Part shown: positions 50,703 through 60,655 of the stretch, piece after piece
Numbering within the stretch: the first letter of the stretch is position 1
Layout: every line of letters begins with the position of its first letter
Source of the DNA: Phaeobacter gallaeciensis
GTDB lineage: Bacteria > Pseudomonadota > Alphaproteobacteria > Rhodobacterales > Rhodobacteraceae
Assembly: GCF_001678945.1 (NCBI RefSeq)
Contig: NZ_CP015124.1
Span: forward strand, 1,302,001 to 1,366,000
Length of the DNA stretch: 64,000 nt
Direction of reading: 5' to 3'
Translations under genes and position numbers: made by a program
The notes under the pieces: model-generated
What the model was told of the DNA's origin: nothing
Database searches by the model: none
What the model saw: the letters and a program-made list of their open reading frames with translations, nothing else

Positions 50703-51479
50703 CTATTCAAGCCCGACAACGTCCGGCGTTTCCCAGGCCAGATGCTGCCCGCCATCGACACAGATCAGCTGTCCGGTAACCGCTGGCGCCTCCAGAAGAT
50801 AGCCTAGTGCGGCCGTGATATCGCCCAGATTGGCGCCCCGCTGCAGCACGGTTCTGGCCCGCTGATCGTTGAACTGCTGCGGGCTCTGGCGCGGTCCCTG
50901 CAGGGTTGGCCCCGGCCCGATGGCGTTGACCCGGATCCGGGGTGCCAGCCCCTGTGCCGCCGTCTGTGTCAGCGTCCAGAGGGCGGATTTTGCCAACGTG
51001 TAGCTGCTGAACTCAGGCGTCAGCCGCCGTACCCGCTGATCGATCATGTTGACCACCAGCCCCCAGGCCTGCGGCTCATTGTTCTCATCAAACGGCTGCT
51101 CGACCTCTTGTGCGGCCATCGCTTGCATCAGCACGAAGGGAGCACGCAGGTTGCTGCCGAAATGCCGGTCCCAGCTTTCCCGCGTCGCGGTTTCAAAACT
51201 GTCATGCTCGAAGATAGAGGCGTTGTTCACAAGGCAGGTGATCGGACCGCCCAATGCCTTGGCAGCCGCAGGCAGTAGTTCTACGGCTTCAGCCTCACAC
51301 AGAAGATCAGCCTGCACCAGTTCAGCGCGCCGCCCCAAGCCCCGTATCGCATCGGCAGTGGCTTTCGCCTCAGCCTCAGAGGTCGCGTAATGGACGGCAA
51401 CGTCGAACCCCTGCCGGGCCAGTTTCAGGGCCATCGCCTGCCCCAGACGTTTGCCCGCTCCTGTCACCAAAGCCCGCAT
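50703..51479 (-). CDS. Short-chain dehydrogenase/reductase, FolM/pteridine reductase-like
   Basis: A 258-aa SDR. The cofactor motif TGAGKRLGQAMA has Arg-rich residues as in the NADPH-binding TGxxxRxG pattern of pteridine reductases; the active site is SSYTLAKSAL (Tyr and Lys), with NNASIFEHD earlier. GGGAGG lies upstream of ATG 51479. A role in reducing dihydromonapterin or folate is likely but not certain. Upstream of uvrC on the same strand. Confidence 0.82.
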   Translation of the reverse strand: MRALVTGAGKRLGQAMALKLARQGFDVAVHYATSEAEAKATADAIRGLGRRAELVQADLLCEAEAVELLPAAAKALGGPITCLVNNASIFEHDSFETATRESWDRHFGSNLRAPFVLMQAMAAQEVEQPFDENNEPQAWGLVVNMIDQRVRRLTPEFSSYTLAKSALWTLTQTAAQGLAPRIRVNAIGPGPTLQGPRQSPQQFNDQRARTVLQRGANLGDITAALGYLLEAPAVTGQLICVDGGQHLAWETPDVVGLE

Positions 51480-51513
51480 GGATGCCTCCCTGATTGCCTG
51501 CCTGCTTCTGTGG

Positions 51514-52473
51514 TCAGAGCAGAACCCACAGATAGAGCACATAAAGCCCGGTCAAGAGACCACCCCACCGGCGCGTGATGTCCATCTTGAAAAAGACAAA
51601 AGGAAAGATCAGCAGCGAGGCCGCCAGCATCACCCAAAGGTCAAAGCGCAGGAATTCGGGATCGACCGAGATCGGCCCGACAAAGGTCGCAACACCGATG
51701 ATGGCCAGCAGGTTGAACATGTTGGAGCCGATGACATTGCCCAGCGCGACATCCGCCTGCCGCCGCAGCGCCGCCATGACCGTGGTGGCCAGTTCCGGCA
51801 GGGAGGTTCCGATCGCCACCAACGTCAGACCAATGACGGTTTCGCTGATGCCATACATCCGCGCGATGATCGTGGCATTGTCTACCAGCAAATCCGCGCC
51901 CAGTGGCAGGCCGACCAACCCCAGAACGAGATAGACACCAATGCGCCAGAACGGCATGTCGGGGTCGGCTTCCTCGATGTCTTCCAGATCATCCGCTGCC
52001 TCCGCGTTCCCATTCCGGTTACGCCGGTGTGCCCGTGCCTCGCGGAATGCACCGCCCAGTACAATCGCCAGCGCCGCCAGCAGGATCAGCCCCGACCACA
52101 GGGTGAACACCCCGACAAAAGCCAACGCGATGAACAGCACCGAGGCGATGAGCATGTAAACATAGTTCTTCTGCGTCGCACATTTGCTGGTATCCAGCCG
52201 CATCAGGATCGCAGGCACGCCCAGAACTAGAAGGATATTGGCTGTATTGGATCCTACGACGTTGCCCATCGCAATGCCGTCGGCACCTTCCATAACCGCG
52301 CTGATGGCGATCAGAAGTTCCGGCGCCGAGGTACCAAAGGCCACGATGGTTAGACTGACGATCAGGGCCGGAACGCCAAGGCGCAGCGACAGGTTCACCG
52401 CCCCGCGCACCAATGCGTCCCCGGCCAGCAGCAGGATCACCAGGCCCAGTCCACAATACAACCAAGGCATCAT
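51514..52473 (-). CDS. Calcium/sodium antiporter, CaCA family (YrbG-like)
   Basis: A 319-aa inner-membrane exchanger with about ten hydrophobic helices and the two alpha-repeats that form the ion site: VAFGTSAPELLIAISA and VAIGTSLPELATTVMA. A polar cytoplasmic loop (REARAHRRNRNGNAEAADDLEDIEEADP in part) separates the halves. The start overlaps the stop of a small zinc-ribbon gene (ATGA), and AGGAGG lies nine bases upstream. Confidence 0.9.
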   Translation of the reverse strand: MMPWLYCGLGLVILLLAGDALVRGAVNLSLRLGVPALIVSLTIVAFGTSAPELLIAISAVMEGADGIAMGNVVGSNTANILLVLGVPAILMRLDTSKCATQKNYVYMLIASVLFIALAFVGVFTLWSGLILLAALAIVLGGAFREARAHRRNRNGNAEAADDLEDIEEADPDMPFWRIGVYLVLGLVGLPLGADLLVDNATIIARMYGISETVIGLTLVAIGTSLPELATTVMAALRRQADVALGNVIGSNMFNLLAIIGVATFVGPISVDPEFLRFDLWVMLAASLLIFPFVFFKMDITRRWGGLLTGLYVLYLWVLL

Positions 52474-52643
52474 CGCCGTGGTCCTCCTTTTCCGCAGGCG
52501 CAGGGCCCTTTGCCAATCCTAAAGCGTCCGCAGGACGGGCAACGCGCAGATTTCAGCTGCTTGTGCCCGGGCAGCCGGAGCTTTCCGAACATGGCCATAA
52601 CCGCCATAACAACCAGGAAAATGGAAACGATTTTGAGCAGCAC
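52470..52643 (-). CDS. Small membrane protein with a zinc-ribbon-like Cys cluster, 57 aa
   Basis: A GTG start at 52643, one base after the sppA stop, gives 57 residues: a membrane helix (LLKIVSIFLVVMAVMAMF) and then CPSCGRFRIGKGPCACG, four Cys as in a zinc ribbon. Its TGA overlaps the antiporter ATG. The tight packing with both neighbours argues for a real gene. I recall similar short proteins in Rhodobacteraceae but no known function. Confidence 0.6.
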   Translation of the reverse strand: MLLKIVSIFLVVMAVMAMFGKLRLPGHKQLKSARCPSCGRFRIGKGPCACGKGGPRR

Positions 52644-52644
52644 G

Positions 52645-53442
52645 TCAGAGGCCAAACCGCGCGAATTCCGCGCGTTCCTCAAGGCCACCCAGGGCATCCT
52701 GTGCCATCTGCATGCCGAACCGGCTCAGAAACGGGCGTTTCATGCCATAACGGCGGATCCGCACCTTGTCGCCGTAGCGCTGCTTCAGTTTCGGCAGCAG
52801 ATGCGCGATCCCGTCAATCAGGCCCAGTTCGGTTGCCCGCCGGGCCAGCCAGACCTCGCCGGTGAACAGCGGTTCATCCTTGCTCAGCGCATCGCCGCGA
52901 CGGCTGGTCACGTGATGGATGAAATTGGTGTGAATGTCGTTCAACAGTCTTTTCAGGCGCGCCACGTCTTCGGGGTTTTCAGGACGGAACGGATCCAGCA
53001 TCGATTTGCTTTCGCCTGCCGTGTAGACCCGGCGCTCCACCCCCTGACGGGCCAGCAGTACATGGGCACCAAAGCCCGCGGAAATCACGCCGATCGAACC
53101 GACGACGGAACTGTCATCTGCCCAGATTTCATCCGCCGCGGCCGCCAGCCAATAACCGCCAGAGGCCGCCACATCCTCGACAAAGGCGATCACGGGGATC
53201 TCTTTTTCCTCGGCCAGGCGCCGGATGCGCGCGCCGATCAGCGAACTTTGCACCGGTGAGCCGCCCGGAGAATTGATCTCCAGCGCGACGGCAGCGGGCT
53301 TGCCCTTGCTAAAGGCACGCTCCAGCACAGGGGCCAACGCCGCATCGCTCAGACTGCCGCGTCCCGGCATTCCGATCGCGCCGGACAGGCGGACCACAGA
53401 GACAAGAGGCGGCTTTTTGACAAAGGGTATGCGCAGGATCAT
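52645..53442 (-). CDS. sppA: S49 family signal peptide peptidase (SppA-like)
   Basis: A 265-aa Ser/Lys protease that degrades cleaved signal peptides. Family motifs: VVRLSGAIG, LEINSPGGSPVQSSLI, and FVEDVAASGGYWLAAAADEI with the catalytic Ser, then VGSIGVISAGF. The short form (without a fused amino-terminal domain) is common in alphaproteobacteria. ATG 53442 is chosen by family start (MILRIPFVKKPP); the ribosome site is weak. Followed directly by the small zinc-ribbon gene. Confidence 0.87.
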   Translation of the reverse strand: MILRIPFVKKPPLVSVVRLSGAIGMPGRGSLSDAALAPVLERAFSKGKPAAVALEINSPGGSPVQSSLIGARIRRLAEEKEIPVIAFVEDVAASGGYWLAAAADEIWADDSSVVGSIGVISAGFGAHVLLARQGVERRVYTAGESKSMLDPFRPENPEDVARLKRLLNDIHTNFIHHVTSRRGDALSKDEPLFTGEVWLARRATELGLIDGIAHLLPKLKQRYGDKVRIRRYGMKRPFLSRFGMQMAQDALGGLEERAEFARFGL

Positions 53443-53604
53443 GGCGCCGATGTAGAATGCCCCCCGCCCCGAAACAAGGTCCCCGGGGCAGGGAAACGAC
53501 CGCAAAGGGAAAAAGCACCTGTGCGCAGGCAATTTTGCAACGCACCACCCCGGGCAAACGTCCGAATGTTGCGGCCCGCCTGCCTGCGCTGTATCGCCCA
53601 GCGA

Positions 53605-54366
53605 TCAAGACCGGATGCGCCAGCCGGTTTTGAAAATCCACCAGATCACCGCAAGGCACAGGCAGGTAAAACCACCGATGGCCAAGAGGCTGGTCCCGAC
53701 CGGGACATCTGCGGTGCCAAAGAAGGACCAGCGGAAGCCCGAGATCAGATAGACCACCGGATTGAACATGGTGATCTTTTGCCAGATCGGCGGCAACATC
53801 GAGATCGAGTAGAAAGATCCGCCAAGAAACACCAGCGGAGTCACGATCAGCAACGGCACAAGTTGCAGCTGTTCAAAGTTTTTCGCCCAGATCCCGATGA
53901 TGAAGCCCAACAGCGCAAAGCTGAGGCACGTCAGCAGCAGGAACAGCACCATGGCAAAAGGGTGCGCGATGGACAGATCTACGAACAGCGAGGCCGTGCA
54001 CAGGATCACCACCCCAATGAACAGCGCCTTGGTCGCGGCCGCCCCGACATAGCCGAGGACAATCTCAAGGAAATTGATCGGCGCCGACAACAGCTCGTAA
54101 ACCGTGCCGATGAATTTGGGGAAATAGATCCCAAAGGAGGCATTCGAAATGCTCTGCGTGATCACGCTCAGCATGATCAGCCCCGGCACGATGAAGGCGC
54201 CATAGGCGATGCCCTCGACCTCGTCGATGCGGCTACCAATGGCGGCGCCAAAGACCACGAAATAAAGCGAGGTCGACAGGACCGGCGACAGGAAGCTTTG
54301 CATCAGCGTGCGAAAGAAGCGCGCCATTTCAAAGCGATATATTGATGCAACCGCCGTCCAGTTCAT
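53605..54366 (-). CDS. ABC-2 type transporter permease
   Basis: A 253-aa membrane protein with six hydrophobic helices and the ABC-2 hallmarks [31 protein letters not shown] and [18 protein letters not shown]. It starts with a 4-base overlap inside the ATPase gene's stop, so the two form an exporter. The substrate (drug, polymer or lipid) is unknown. Confidence 0.88.
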   Translation of the reverse strand: MNWTAVASIYRFEMARFFRTLMQSFLSPVLSTSLYFVVFGAAIGSRIDEVEGIAYGAFIVPGLIMLSVITQSISNASFGIYFPKFIGTVYELLSAPINFLEIVLGYVGAAATKALFIGVVILCTASLFVDLSIAHPFAMVLFLLLTCLSFALLGFIIGIWAKNFEQLQLVPLLIVTPLVFLGGSFYSISMLPPIWQKITMFNPVVYLISGFRWSFFGTADVPVGTSLLAIGGFTCLCLAVIWWIFKTGWRIRS

Positions 54367-55292
54367 GACTCTTCTCCCGCGACAAGACCGACAAAGATAT
54401 CCTCAAGGCTGGATTGGCGTGTCACCACATCTGACAGCACCAGCCCGGCCGCAGCCACATCGTTGAGCAGCGCGGTGATGCCGGTCCGCTCGCCCCTTGT
54501 GTCGTAGCTGTAGATGAGTGACCGCCCGTCCGCGCCCAGTTCCAGCCCATGCGCTGCCAACGCCTCGGGCACTTCGGTGATCGGCGATGTCAGCTGCACT
54601 TCCAGCTGCTTGCGGCCCATCTGCGCCATCAGATCAGCCTTCTCCTGCACCAGCAGGATCTGCCCCTTGGTGATCACCCCGATCCGGTCGGCAATGGCTT
54701 CGGCCTCTTCGATGTAATGGGTGGTCAGGATAATGGTGACGCCATCGGCCTTCAGCTCGCGCACCACCTCCCACATGTCCTTGCGCAGTTCCACATCGAC
54801 ACCGGCGGTGGGCTCATCCAGGAACAGCACGCGCGGCTCGTGGCTTAGCGCCTTGGCGATCAGCACCCGGCGTTTCATGCCGCCCGACAGTTCCTTGATC
54901 TGGCTCTTGCGCTTGTCCCAGAGGGATAGCTTCTTCAGGATCTCCTCCAGCAGCGCGTCATTCTTGGGCTTGCCGAACAGGCCGCGTGAAAACCGCACCG
55001 CGTTCCAGACCGTTTCAAACGGTTCCAGATTGATTTCCTGCGGCACCAGCCCGATCAGCCGACGCGCCGCGCGGAATTCCTGCAGGATATCATGCCCAGC
55101 GACGGTGACGCTGCCTGATGTGGGCGTGGTGATACCGCAGACGGTTGAAATCAGGGTTGTCTTGCCCGCGCCATTCGGCCCGAGCAAGGCAAGGATTTCG
55201 CCCTCTTCAATCTCCAGAGAGGCCCCTTTCAGCGCCTCGAACCCACCTTCGTAGGTCTTGCGCAGATCGCGTATAGACAGGATCGCTGACAT
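54363..55292 (-). CDS. ABC transporter ATP-binding protein (ABC-2 exporter)
   Basis: A 309-aa ATPase: Walker [17 protein letters not shown], signature [15 protein letters not shown], Walker [14 protein letters not shown]-loop [15 protein letters not shown]. The end carries a domain seen in multidrug/Nod-type exporters. First gene of a two-gene exporter unit. Confidence 0.9.
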   Translation of the reverse strand: MSAILSIRDLRKTYEGGFEALKGASLEIEEGEILALLGPNGAGKTTLISTVCGITTPTSGSVTVAGHDILQEFRAARRLIGLVPQEINLEPFETVWNAVRFSRGLFGKPKNDALLEEILKKLSLWDKRKSQIKELSGGMKRRVLIAKALSHEPRVLFLDEPTAGVDVELRKDMWEVVRELKADGVTIILTTHYIEEAEAIADRIGVITKGQILLVQEKADLMAQMGRKQLEVQLTSPITEVPEALAAHGLELGADGRSLIYSYDTRGERTGITALLNDVAAAGLVLSDVVTRQSSLEDIFVGLVAGEES

Positions 55293-55422
55293 GGCCTCTC
55301 CCCATATTTTCGTTGAGCGCAGGCTATCCAGCCACTGATCCAGCCACCAGTGGTCAGGCGCGCAGTTGCATGTGCGCCAGCGCAGAGAGAAAGGCTACGG
55401 TCAGGCGCCGATCAGCCGCCCC

Positions 55423-55953
55423 TTAGCCGCCCGTCATTTTCTTGAACCAGCCTTTTTTGCCTTCACCCTCTTCGCCGCCATCCTCGGCGCCGTCTTCCCC
55501 AGCGTTTTCCGCTTCGGGCGCCAGATGAGTCTGCAGGTTGACGAAGAACTGATCGGCCATCTTCTTGGCAAAGCCGTCGATGATCCGGCTGCCCAGTTGC
55601 GCCAGCTTGCCTCCGACCTTGGCTTCGACCTCATAGCTCAGCATGGTGCCGCCATCAGAGGGTTCCAGGCTCACCTTTGCGCCGCCCTTGGCAAATCCGG
55701 CCGCGCCGCCCTTGCCTTCACCGGCGATGGTCAGCTTTTCGCCTGGAACCAGATCCGACAGGGTCACCTGCCCCTTGAAGGTCGCCTTGACCGGGCCGAC
55801 CTTCTGGGTAACCGAAGCCTCGAAGCCTTCCTCCGGGGAGCCCGTTACCTCGGTGGCGCCAGGCACGCAGGCTTTCAGCACCTCGGGGTTCAGCAGCGCG
55901 GCGTAGACCTCGGTCGGCGGGGCGGCAATTTCCTTCTGATCACTCATCTGCAT
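55423..55953 (-). CDS. CoxG-like SRPBCC family protein
   Basis: A 176-aa protein of the START-like fold. The start at 55953 follows GGAGG. Typical parts are EIAAPPTEVYAALLNPEVLKACVPG, TFKGQVTLSDLVPGEKLTI and LGSRIIDGFAKKMADQFFVNL. CoxG anchors carbon monoxide dehydrogenase, but no cox genes lie here, and many such proteins work elsewhere. The acidic end (EAENAGEDGAEDGG) and final KKGWFKKMTGG are seen in Rhodobacterales members by memory. Confidence 0.82.
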   Translation of the reverse strand: MQMSDQKEIAAPPTEVYAALLNPEVLKACVPGATEVTGSPEEGFEASVTQKVGPVKATFKGQVTLSDLVPGEKLTIAGEGKGGAAGFAKGGAKVSLEPSDGGTMLSYEVEAKVGGKLAQLGSRIIDGFAKKMADQFFVNLQTHLAPEAENAGEDGAEDGGEEGEGKKGWFKKMTGG

Positions 55954-56069
55954 GGCGGGTCCTCCGTTATGGCCGGGTGTCGGCAGTCTCTTATCCCTTA
56001 CAGACCTAGCCGCCACCCTGCCGTCTGCCAAGACGGAAGCGTCACGCGGGTGCAAAGGGCACCCCCTGA

Positions 56070-56996
56070 TCACTCCTCTTCGACCGACGCGACCTCAGGT
56101 GTCAGATGTTCGACAACCCGGGCGATCACACTGTCATCCCGCAGGATCTTGCCATGTCCCAGCCCCGCGGTCACATGCAACCGCGCCCCCGGCCAGCTGT
56201 CCGCCAAGGCACGCCCTTCCGAGGTCGGCACCACACGGTCCGCATTGTCATGCACAATCAGGGACGGTTGCGCCAATCCGCGGGCAAGATCGGTGCCGCG
56301 CAGCGCATCGAATGGAAGACCATAGCGTTTTTCCAGCAGGGTCTGCGCGCCTTTTGCCACCTTCGGCCCAAAGCCCAAAAGCCGGGCGATCTTACCCAGA
56401 TAGGCCGCCAGATCCGTCGGCGGCGCCAATAGCGCAACCCGTCGCACCCGGAGTCCCCGCGACAGTGCAGCCACCGTGGCTGCCGCGCCATTGGAGTGGG
56501 CGATAATCCCGGCCAACGGCCCCAGATGCGCCGCGACCTCCTCGGTTACCCACAGCATTTCCGGCAACGAACTGCGACGCCCCGGAGCTGCCCCGTGGCC
56601 CGGCGCGTCAAAGGCCACGACCCGGAACCCGGCCTTGACCAGTGGCGCCGCGAAACCGCCGAGCTGCCCGGCCCGGCCCGACATGCCATGTACCAACAGG
56701 ATGGTCGGCAGAGGCGCCTCATCCAGGACACCATGGCCACGTGGCGTCGCGCGCCATTCATAAAGTGGAATCTCGACACCCGATTGCAGCCGCAGGGGCC
56801 GCGCAGCCGCTGCCAGCAGCCAGTCCCGCTCCCGTTTCGGCAACTTTTGCCGTCTTGGCCGGGTGAACAGCGTCGCCAGCACGAAAGAGGCCGCCGCCGG
56901 AGAAATAGCCTCCAACATGCCCGATGCCCGCTGGAGCATCGCCAGGGAGGGCGATGGGCGGCGTTTGAGCGTTGCATTCGATGTGACACTGACCAT
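56070..56996 (-). CDS. Alpha/beta hydrolase
   Basis: A 308-aa hydrolase. ATG 56996 follows AGGAGG. The core shows TILLVHGMSGRAGQLGGFA, AFDAPGHGAAPG, the nucleophile elbow AHSNGAAA (Ser), PSLIVHDNADRVVP for the Asp and GLGHGKILRD for the His. The first residues form no clear signal. It is divergent from hxlR and shares its operator region, so it is probably repressed by it. Confidence 0.85.
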   Translation of the reverse strand: MVSVTSNATLKRRPSPSLAMLQRASGMLEAISPAAASFVLATLFTRPRRQKLPKRERDWLLAAAARPLRLQSGVEIPLYEWRATPRGHGVLDEAPLPTILLVHGMSGRAGQLGGFAAPLVKAGFRVVAFDAPGHGAAPGRRSSLPEMLWVTEEVAAHLGPLAGIIAHSNGAAATVAALSRGLRVRRVALLAPPTDLAAYLGKIARLLGFGPKVAKGAQTLLEKRYGLPFDALRGTDLARGLAQPSLIVHDNADRVVPTSEGRALADSWPGARLHVTAGLGHGKILRDDSVIARVVEHLTPEVASVEEE

Positions 56997-57073
56997 GGCA
57001 GGTCCTCCTGATGTCGGGGCGCGGCGGCTGCAGCCCGGGATTTCGTGGGGTCTGCGTAGTTGCCGCAATAGTT

Positions 57074-57114
57074 AGTTCCTATTTAGAACTCATTATCAGT
57101 TCTATTTGAGAACC
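57074..57114. promoter_or_regulatory. Tandem operator: AGTTC-N7-GAAC(T/C), twice with 24-bp period
   Basis: AGTTC starts at 57074 and 57098; GAACT/GAACC starts at 57086 and 57110, so half-sites alternate every 12 bp. The inner pair makes a perfect TAGAACT-N7-AGTTCTA. One more GAACT follows at 57131. It lies between the divergent alpha/beta hydrolase and hxlR starts and is the natural binding site for HxlR. Confidence 0.6.
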
Positions 57115-57140
57115 TTGTCAATCCATGCTAGAACTGCCTC

Positions 57141-57602
57141 ATGAAATGGCATGACATGAAAGAAGCCGCCTGCCCGGTGGCGCGGGCGATGGGGGTGGTG
57201 GGCGACCGCTGGACCCTTTTGATTTTGCGGGAATGTTTCCTGGGTGTGCGCCGGTTCGACGACTTCCAGAAAAGCCTAGGGATCACTCGGCATCTGCTCG
57301 CCGAACGGCTGAAACGGCTTGAGGCGATGGGCCTGCTGGAGCGCCGCCCCTATCAGGAACGCCCCCTGCGTCACGAATACCGACTAACCGAATCGGGCAA
57401 GGCCTTTGCCCCGGTGATGCTCGCCTTACAGGACTGGGCGCGCAGCAATCTTCCCAGCGAGGCCCCCTCTCCCCTCTCCTTTATCCTCAGGGACGGCGGC
57501 GAGGAGATCGAACCGGTGGTGACCGACCGGCACACCGGACAGGAGTTAAACCACCGGACGGTTCTGATGCGCTATAGCGACGAGGCAAAATCCAGCGACT
57601 GA
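57141..57602 (+). CDS. HxlR-family transcriptional regulator
   Basis: A 153-aa winged-helix regulator: CPVARAMGVVGDRWTLLILRE, then RFDDFQKSLGITRHLLAERL and LRHEYRLTESGKAF are the family signature. The conserved early Cys (residue 11) is the redox- or electrophile-sensing residue in some relatives. ATG 57141 or 57156 could be the start. It is divergent from a hydrolase with a striking tandem operator between, and upstream of an NAD(P)-binding protein gene. Confidence 0.9.
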   Translation: MKWHDMKEAACPVARAMGVVGDRWTLLILRECFLGVRRFDDFQKSLGITRHLLAERLKRLEAMGLLERRPYQERPLRHEYRLTESGKAFAPVMLALQDWARSNLPSEAPSPLSFILRDGGEEIEPVVTDRHTGQELNHRTVLMRYSDEAKSSD

Positions 57603-57607
57603 GACAC

Positions 57608-57624
57608 TGCACAGGAGCTGTGCA
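57608..57624 (+). terminator. Short hairpin after hxlR
   Basis: TGCACAG (57608-57614), GAG, CTGTGCA (57618-57624). A perfect 7-bp stem six bases after the stop, without a T-run. Confidence 0.4.
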
Positions 57625-57653
57625 AAGGGAGCAGGCTGCTTTGGTCGGCGTTT

Positions 57654-57669
57654 ATCTTGACGTCAAGAT
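57654..57669. promoter_or_regulatory. 16-bp perfect palindrome ATCTTGACGTCAAGAT
   Basis: It lies 44 bases before the NAD(P)-binding protein gene and contains a TTGACG (-35) followed 17 bases later by TATCTC. A regulator bound here would block the promoter. Confidence 0.45.
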
Positions 57670-57712
57670 TTCCGCAATATATCTCGACAACGAGACAAAA
57701 AGGAGATCCGTC

Positions 57713-58387
57713 ATGAAAATCATTCTCTTCGGCGCCACCGGCGATGTCGGAAGCGCGACCTTGCGCGAAGCCGTGAGCCGCGGCCACCATGTTACGGCCG
57801 TGGCCCGGGACACCAGCCGCCTTGGCCCCCTGCCCACCGGCGTCAACGCCCTGTCGCTCGACCTTCTCGGCAAGCCCGACGCGGCAGCGGATGCCGCAGC
57901 CGGACATGATCTGGTAATCAGCGCCCTGCGCCCCGCTGCAGGGCACGAAGATGAGTTAGTTCCCCTCACCCGCGCCGCGCTGAACGCGGCTGCATCAGCG
58001 GGGATCCCCGCGCTGATCACTGGCGGCGCGGCGCTCCTGAAACTGGCTGATGGCAGTGGCCACACGGTTCTGAGTGCCCCCGATTTCCTGCCGGACGCAG
58101 TGCGCCCCATCGCGCAGGCCTGCGCCGATCAGGACGCGCTTCTGGAACAGGACACAGCAGCCACCTGGACCTGCCTGCGCCCGCCCGCGATGCTGTTGCC
58201 TGGGCCACGGACCGGCCACTATGAATTTGGTACCGATACGCTGGTCACCGACGCAGAGGGCCAGTCGCAGATCACCTATGCGGATTTCGCGGTGGCGATG
58301 CTGGATCTGGCCGAAGCGCCTCAGGTCGCTCGCCGTCGCCTGACCGCGGCCTGGACGGCTCCCGCACCAGCCATGCAGCCCGGCTGA
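57713..58387 (+). CDS. NAD(P)-binding oxidoreductase (NmrA/atypical SDR-like)
   Basis: A 224-aa Rossmann protein starting MKIILFGATGDVGSATLREA; the GxxGxxG motif and the absence of a YxxxK site fit the atypical SDR group of NAD(P)H-binding proteins (YwnB-like). AGGAG is eight bases upstream of ATG 57713. It follows hxlR, which often controls stress reductases, and a 16-bp palindrome lies in its promoter. Substrate unknown. Confidence 0.82.
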   Translation: MKIILFGATGDVGSATLREAVSRGHHVTAVARDTSRLGPLPTGVNALSLDLLGKPDAAADAAAGHDLVISALRPAAGHEDELVPLTRAALNAAASAGIPALITGGAALLKLADGSGHTVLSAPDFLPDAVRPIAQACADQDALLEQDTAATWTCLRPPAMLLPGPRTGHYEFGTDTLVTDAEGQSQITYADFAVAMLDLAEAPQVARRRLTAAWTAPAPAMQPG

Positions 58388-58448
58388 CGCCAAACCGCAC
58401 TCTATTGCGCCGCCGCGCCGTGCCCCCCCAGGGCATGGCGCCCGGCCG

Positions 58449-59309
58449 TTACCGGTTGCCCTTCGGGATTTCCTCCTGCCGGGTCCAGTCGTATGTGCCC
58501 TCATCACGCTCCCAGACCGCCTGTTTCCAGCCCTTTTCCTCGGAACGTTCCTTGAAAGCGATACCTTCCGGAGAATGGCGAGTGATGCCATCGAATACCG
58601 TCGCCAGCCGCTGGGTCTGCATCAAACCGGTCTGCTCGATCGCCTGGTTGATCACCATTTTCTGCATGGCCAGCTGATTGATCGGAACCGTGGCCATGCG
58701 GGCCGCCATCTCCTCTACCGCATCGTCCAGCTGCTCTGCTGGCACCGCCTTCAGCACCAGTCCCATATCGGCTGCCTCGCGCCCCGAAATCTTGTCACCG
58801 GTGAACAGCATCCGCTTGGCCCGCTCGGCGCCAAGTCGATAGACCCACATCGCCGTGGTCGGGCAGCCCCAGACACGGGCGGGCATGTATCCGATCTGCG
58901 CATCCTCGGCCATGATCGTCATATCCGCGCACAGCGCGATATCCGATCCGCCCGCGACCGCAAAACCGTGCACCTTGCAGACCACAGGCTTCACCGCACG
59001 CCACATCGACATAAAATGCTGGGTGTTTTCCCACATGAACCGGTAGTCCTTGATGGGATCCCACGGCATCGGCTGGGTGGCCTCACCCGACCCGTTGCCC
59101 TCAGCATAAAAGGTCAGATCATAGCCAGCGCAAAAGGCATCCCCCGCGCCGGACAGCACCATGACGTGCACGCCCGGATCCGCATCTGCGCGCGCGACGG
59201 CCGCCGCAAGATCCCGCGGCATCTGGTCGTCGATGGCGTTCATGGTCTCCGGCCGGTTCAGCGTGATGCGCGCGATCCGGCCGTCTTTTTCATAGGCAAC
59301 TGTCGTCAT
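58449..59309 (-). CDS. Enoyl-CoA hydratase/isomerase (crotonase) family protein
   Basis: A 286-aa crotonase. The oxyanion-hole segments are SGAGDAFCAGYDLTFYAE and KVHGFAVAGGSDIALCADM; the usual second Glu position reads GCPTTAMWVYRLGAERAKRM. GGGAGGAA precedes ATG 59309. The carboxy-terminal 60 residues are longer than in EchA-type enzymes. It lies 72 bases after pobA on the same strand, so it may act on a CoA ester in the same island, but substrate is open. Confidence 0.86.
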   Translation of the reverse strand: MTTVAYEKDGRIARITLNRPETMNAIDDQMPRDLAAAVARADADPGVHVMVLSGAGDAFCAGYDLTFYAEGNGSGEATQPMPWDPIKDYRFMWENTQHFMSMWRAVKPVVCKVHGFAVAGGSDIALCADMTIMAEDAQIGYMPARVWGCPTTAMWVYRLGAERAKRMLFTGDKISGREAADMGLVLKAVPAEQLDDAVEEMAARMATVPINQLAMQKMVINQAIEQTGLMQTQRLATVFDGITRHSPEGIAFKERSEEKGWKQAVWERDEGTYDWTRQEEIPKGNR

Positions 59310-59380
59310 TTCTTCCTCCCTCAATTCCCGAGGGAGGAAAGCACGCCCGGAGGCTAAGACCTAGCCGGGCGAACGCGACG

Positions 59381-60577
<1,197 letters not shown>

Positions 60578-60655
60578 TCATGGTGACGGGCAATATGACG
60601 CGGGGTCCGGGTTTTGCGAATGGACCATGCGCGCAAGTTCTTGTACATTTCGCAC

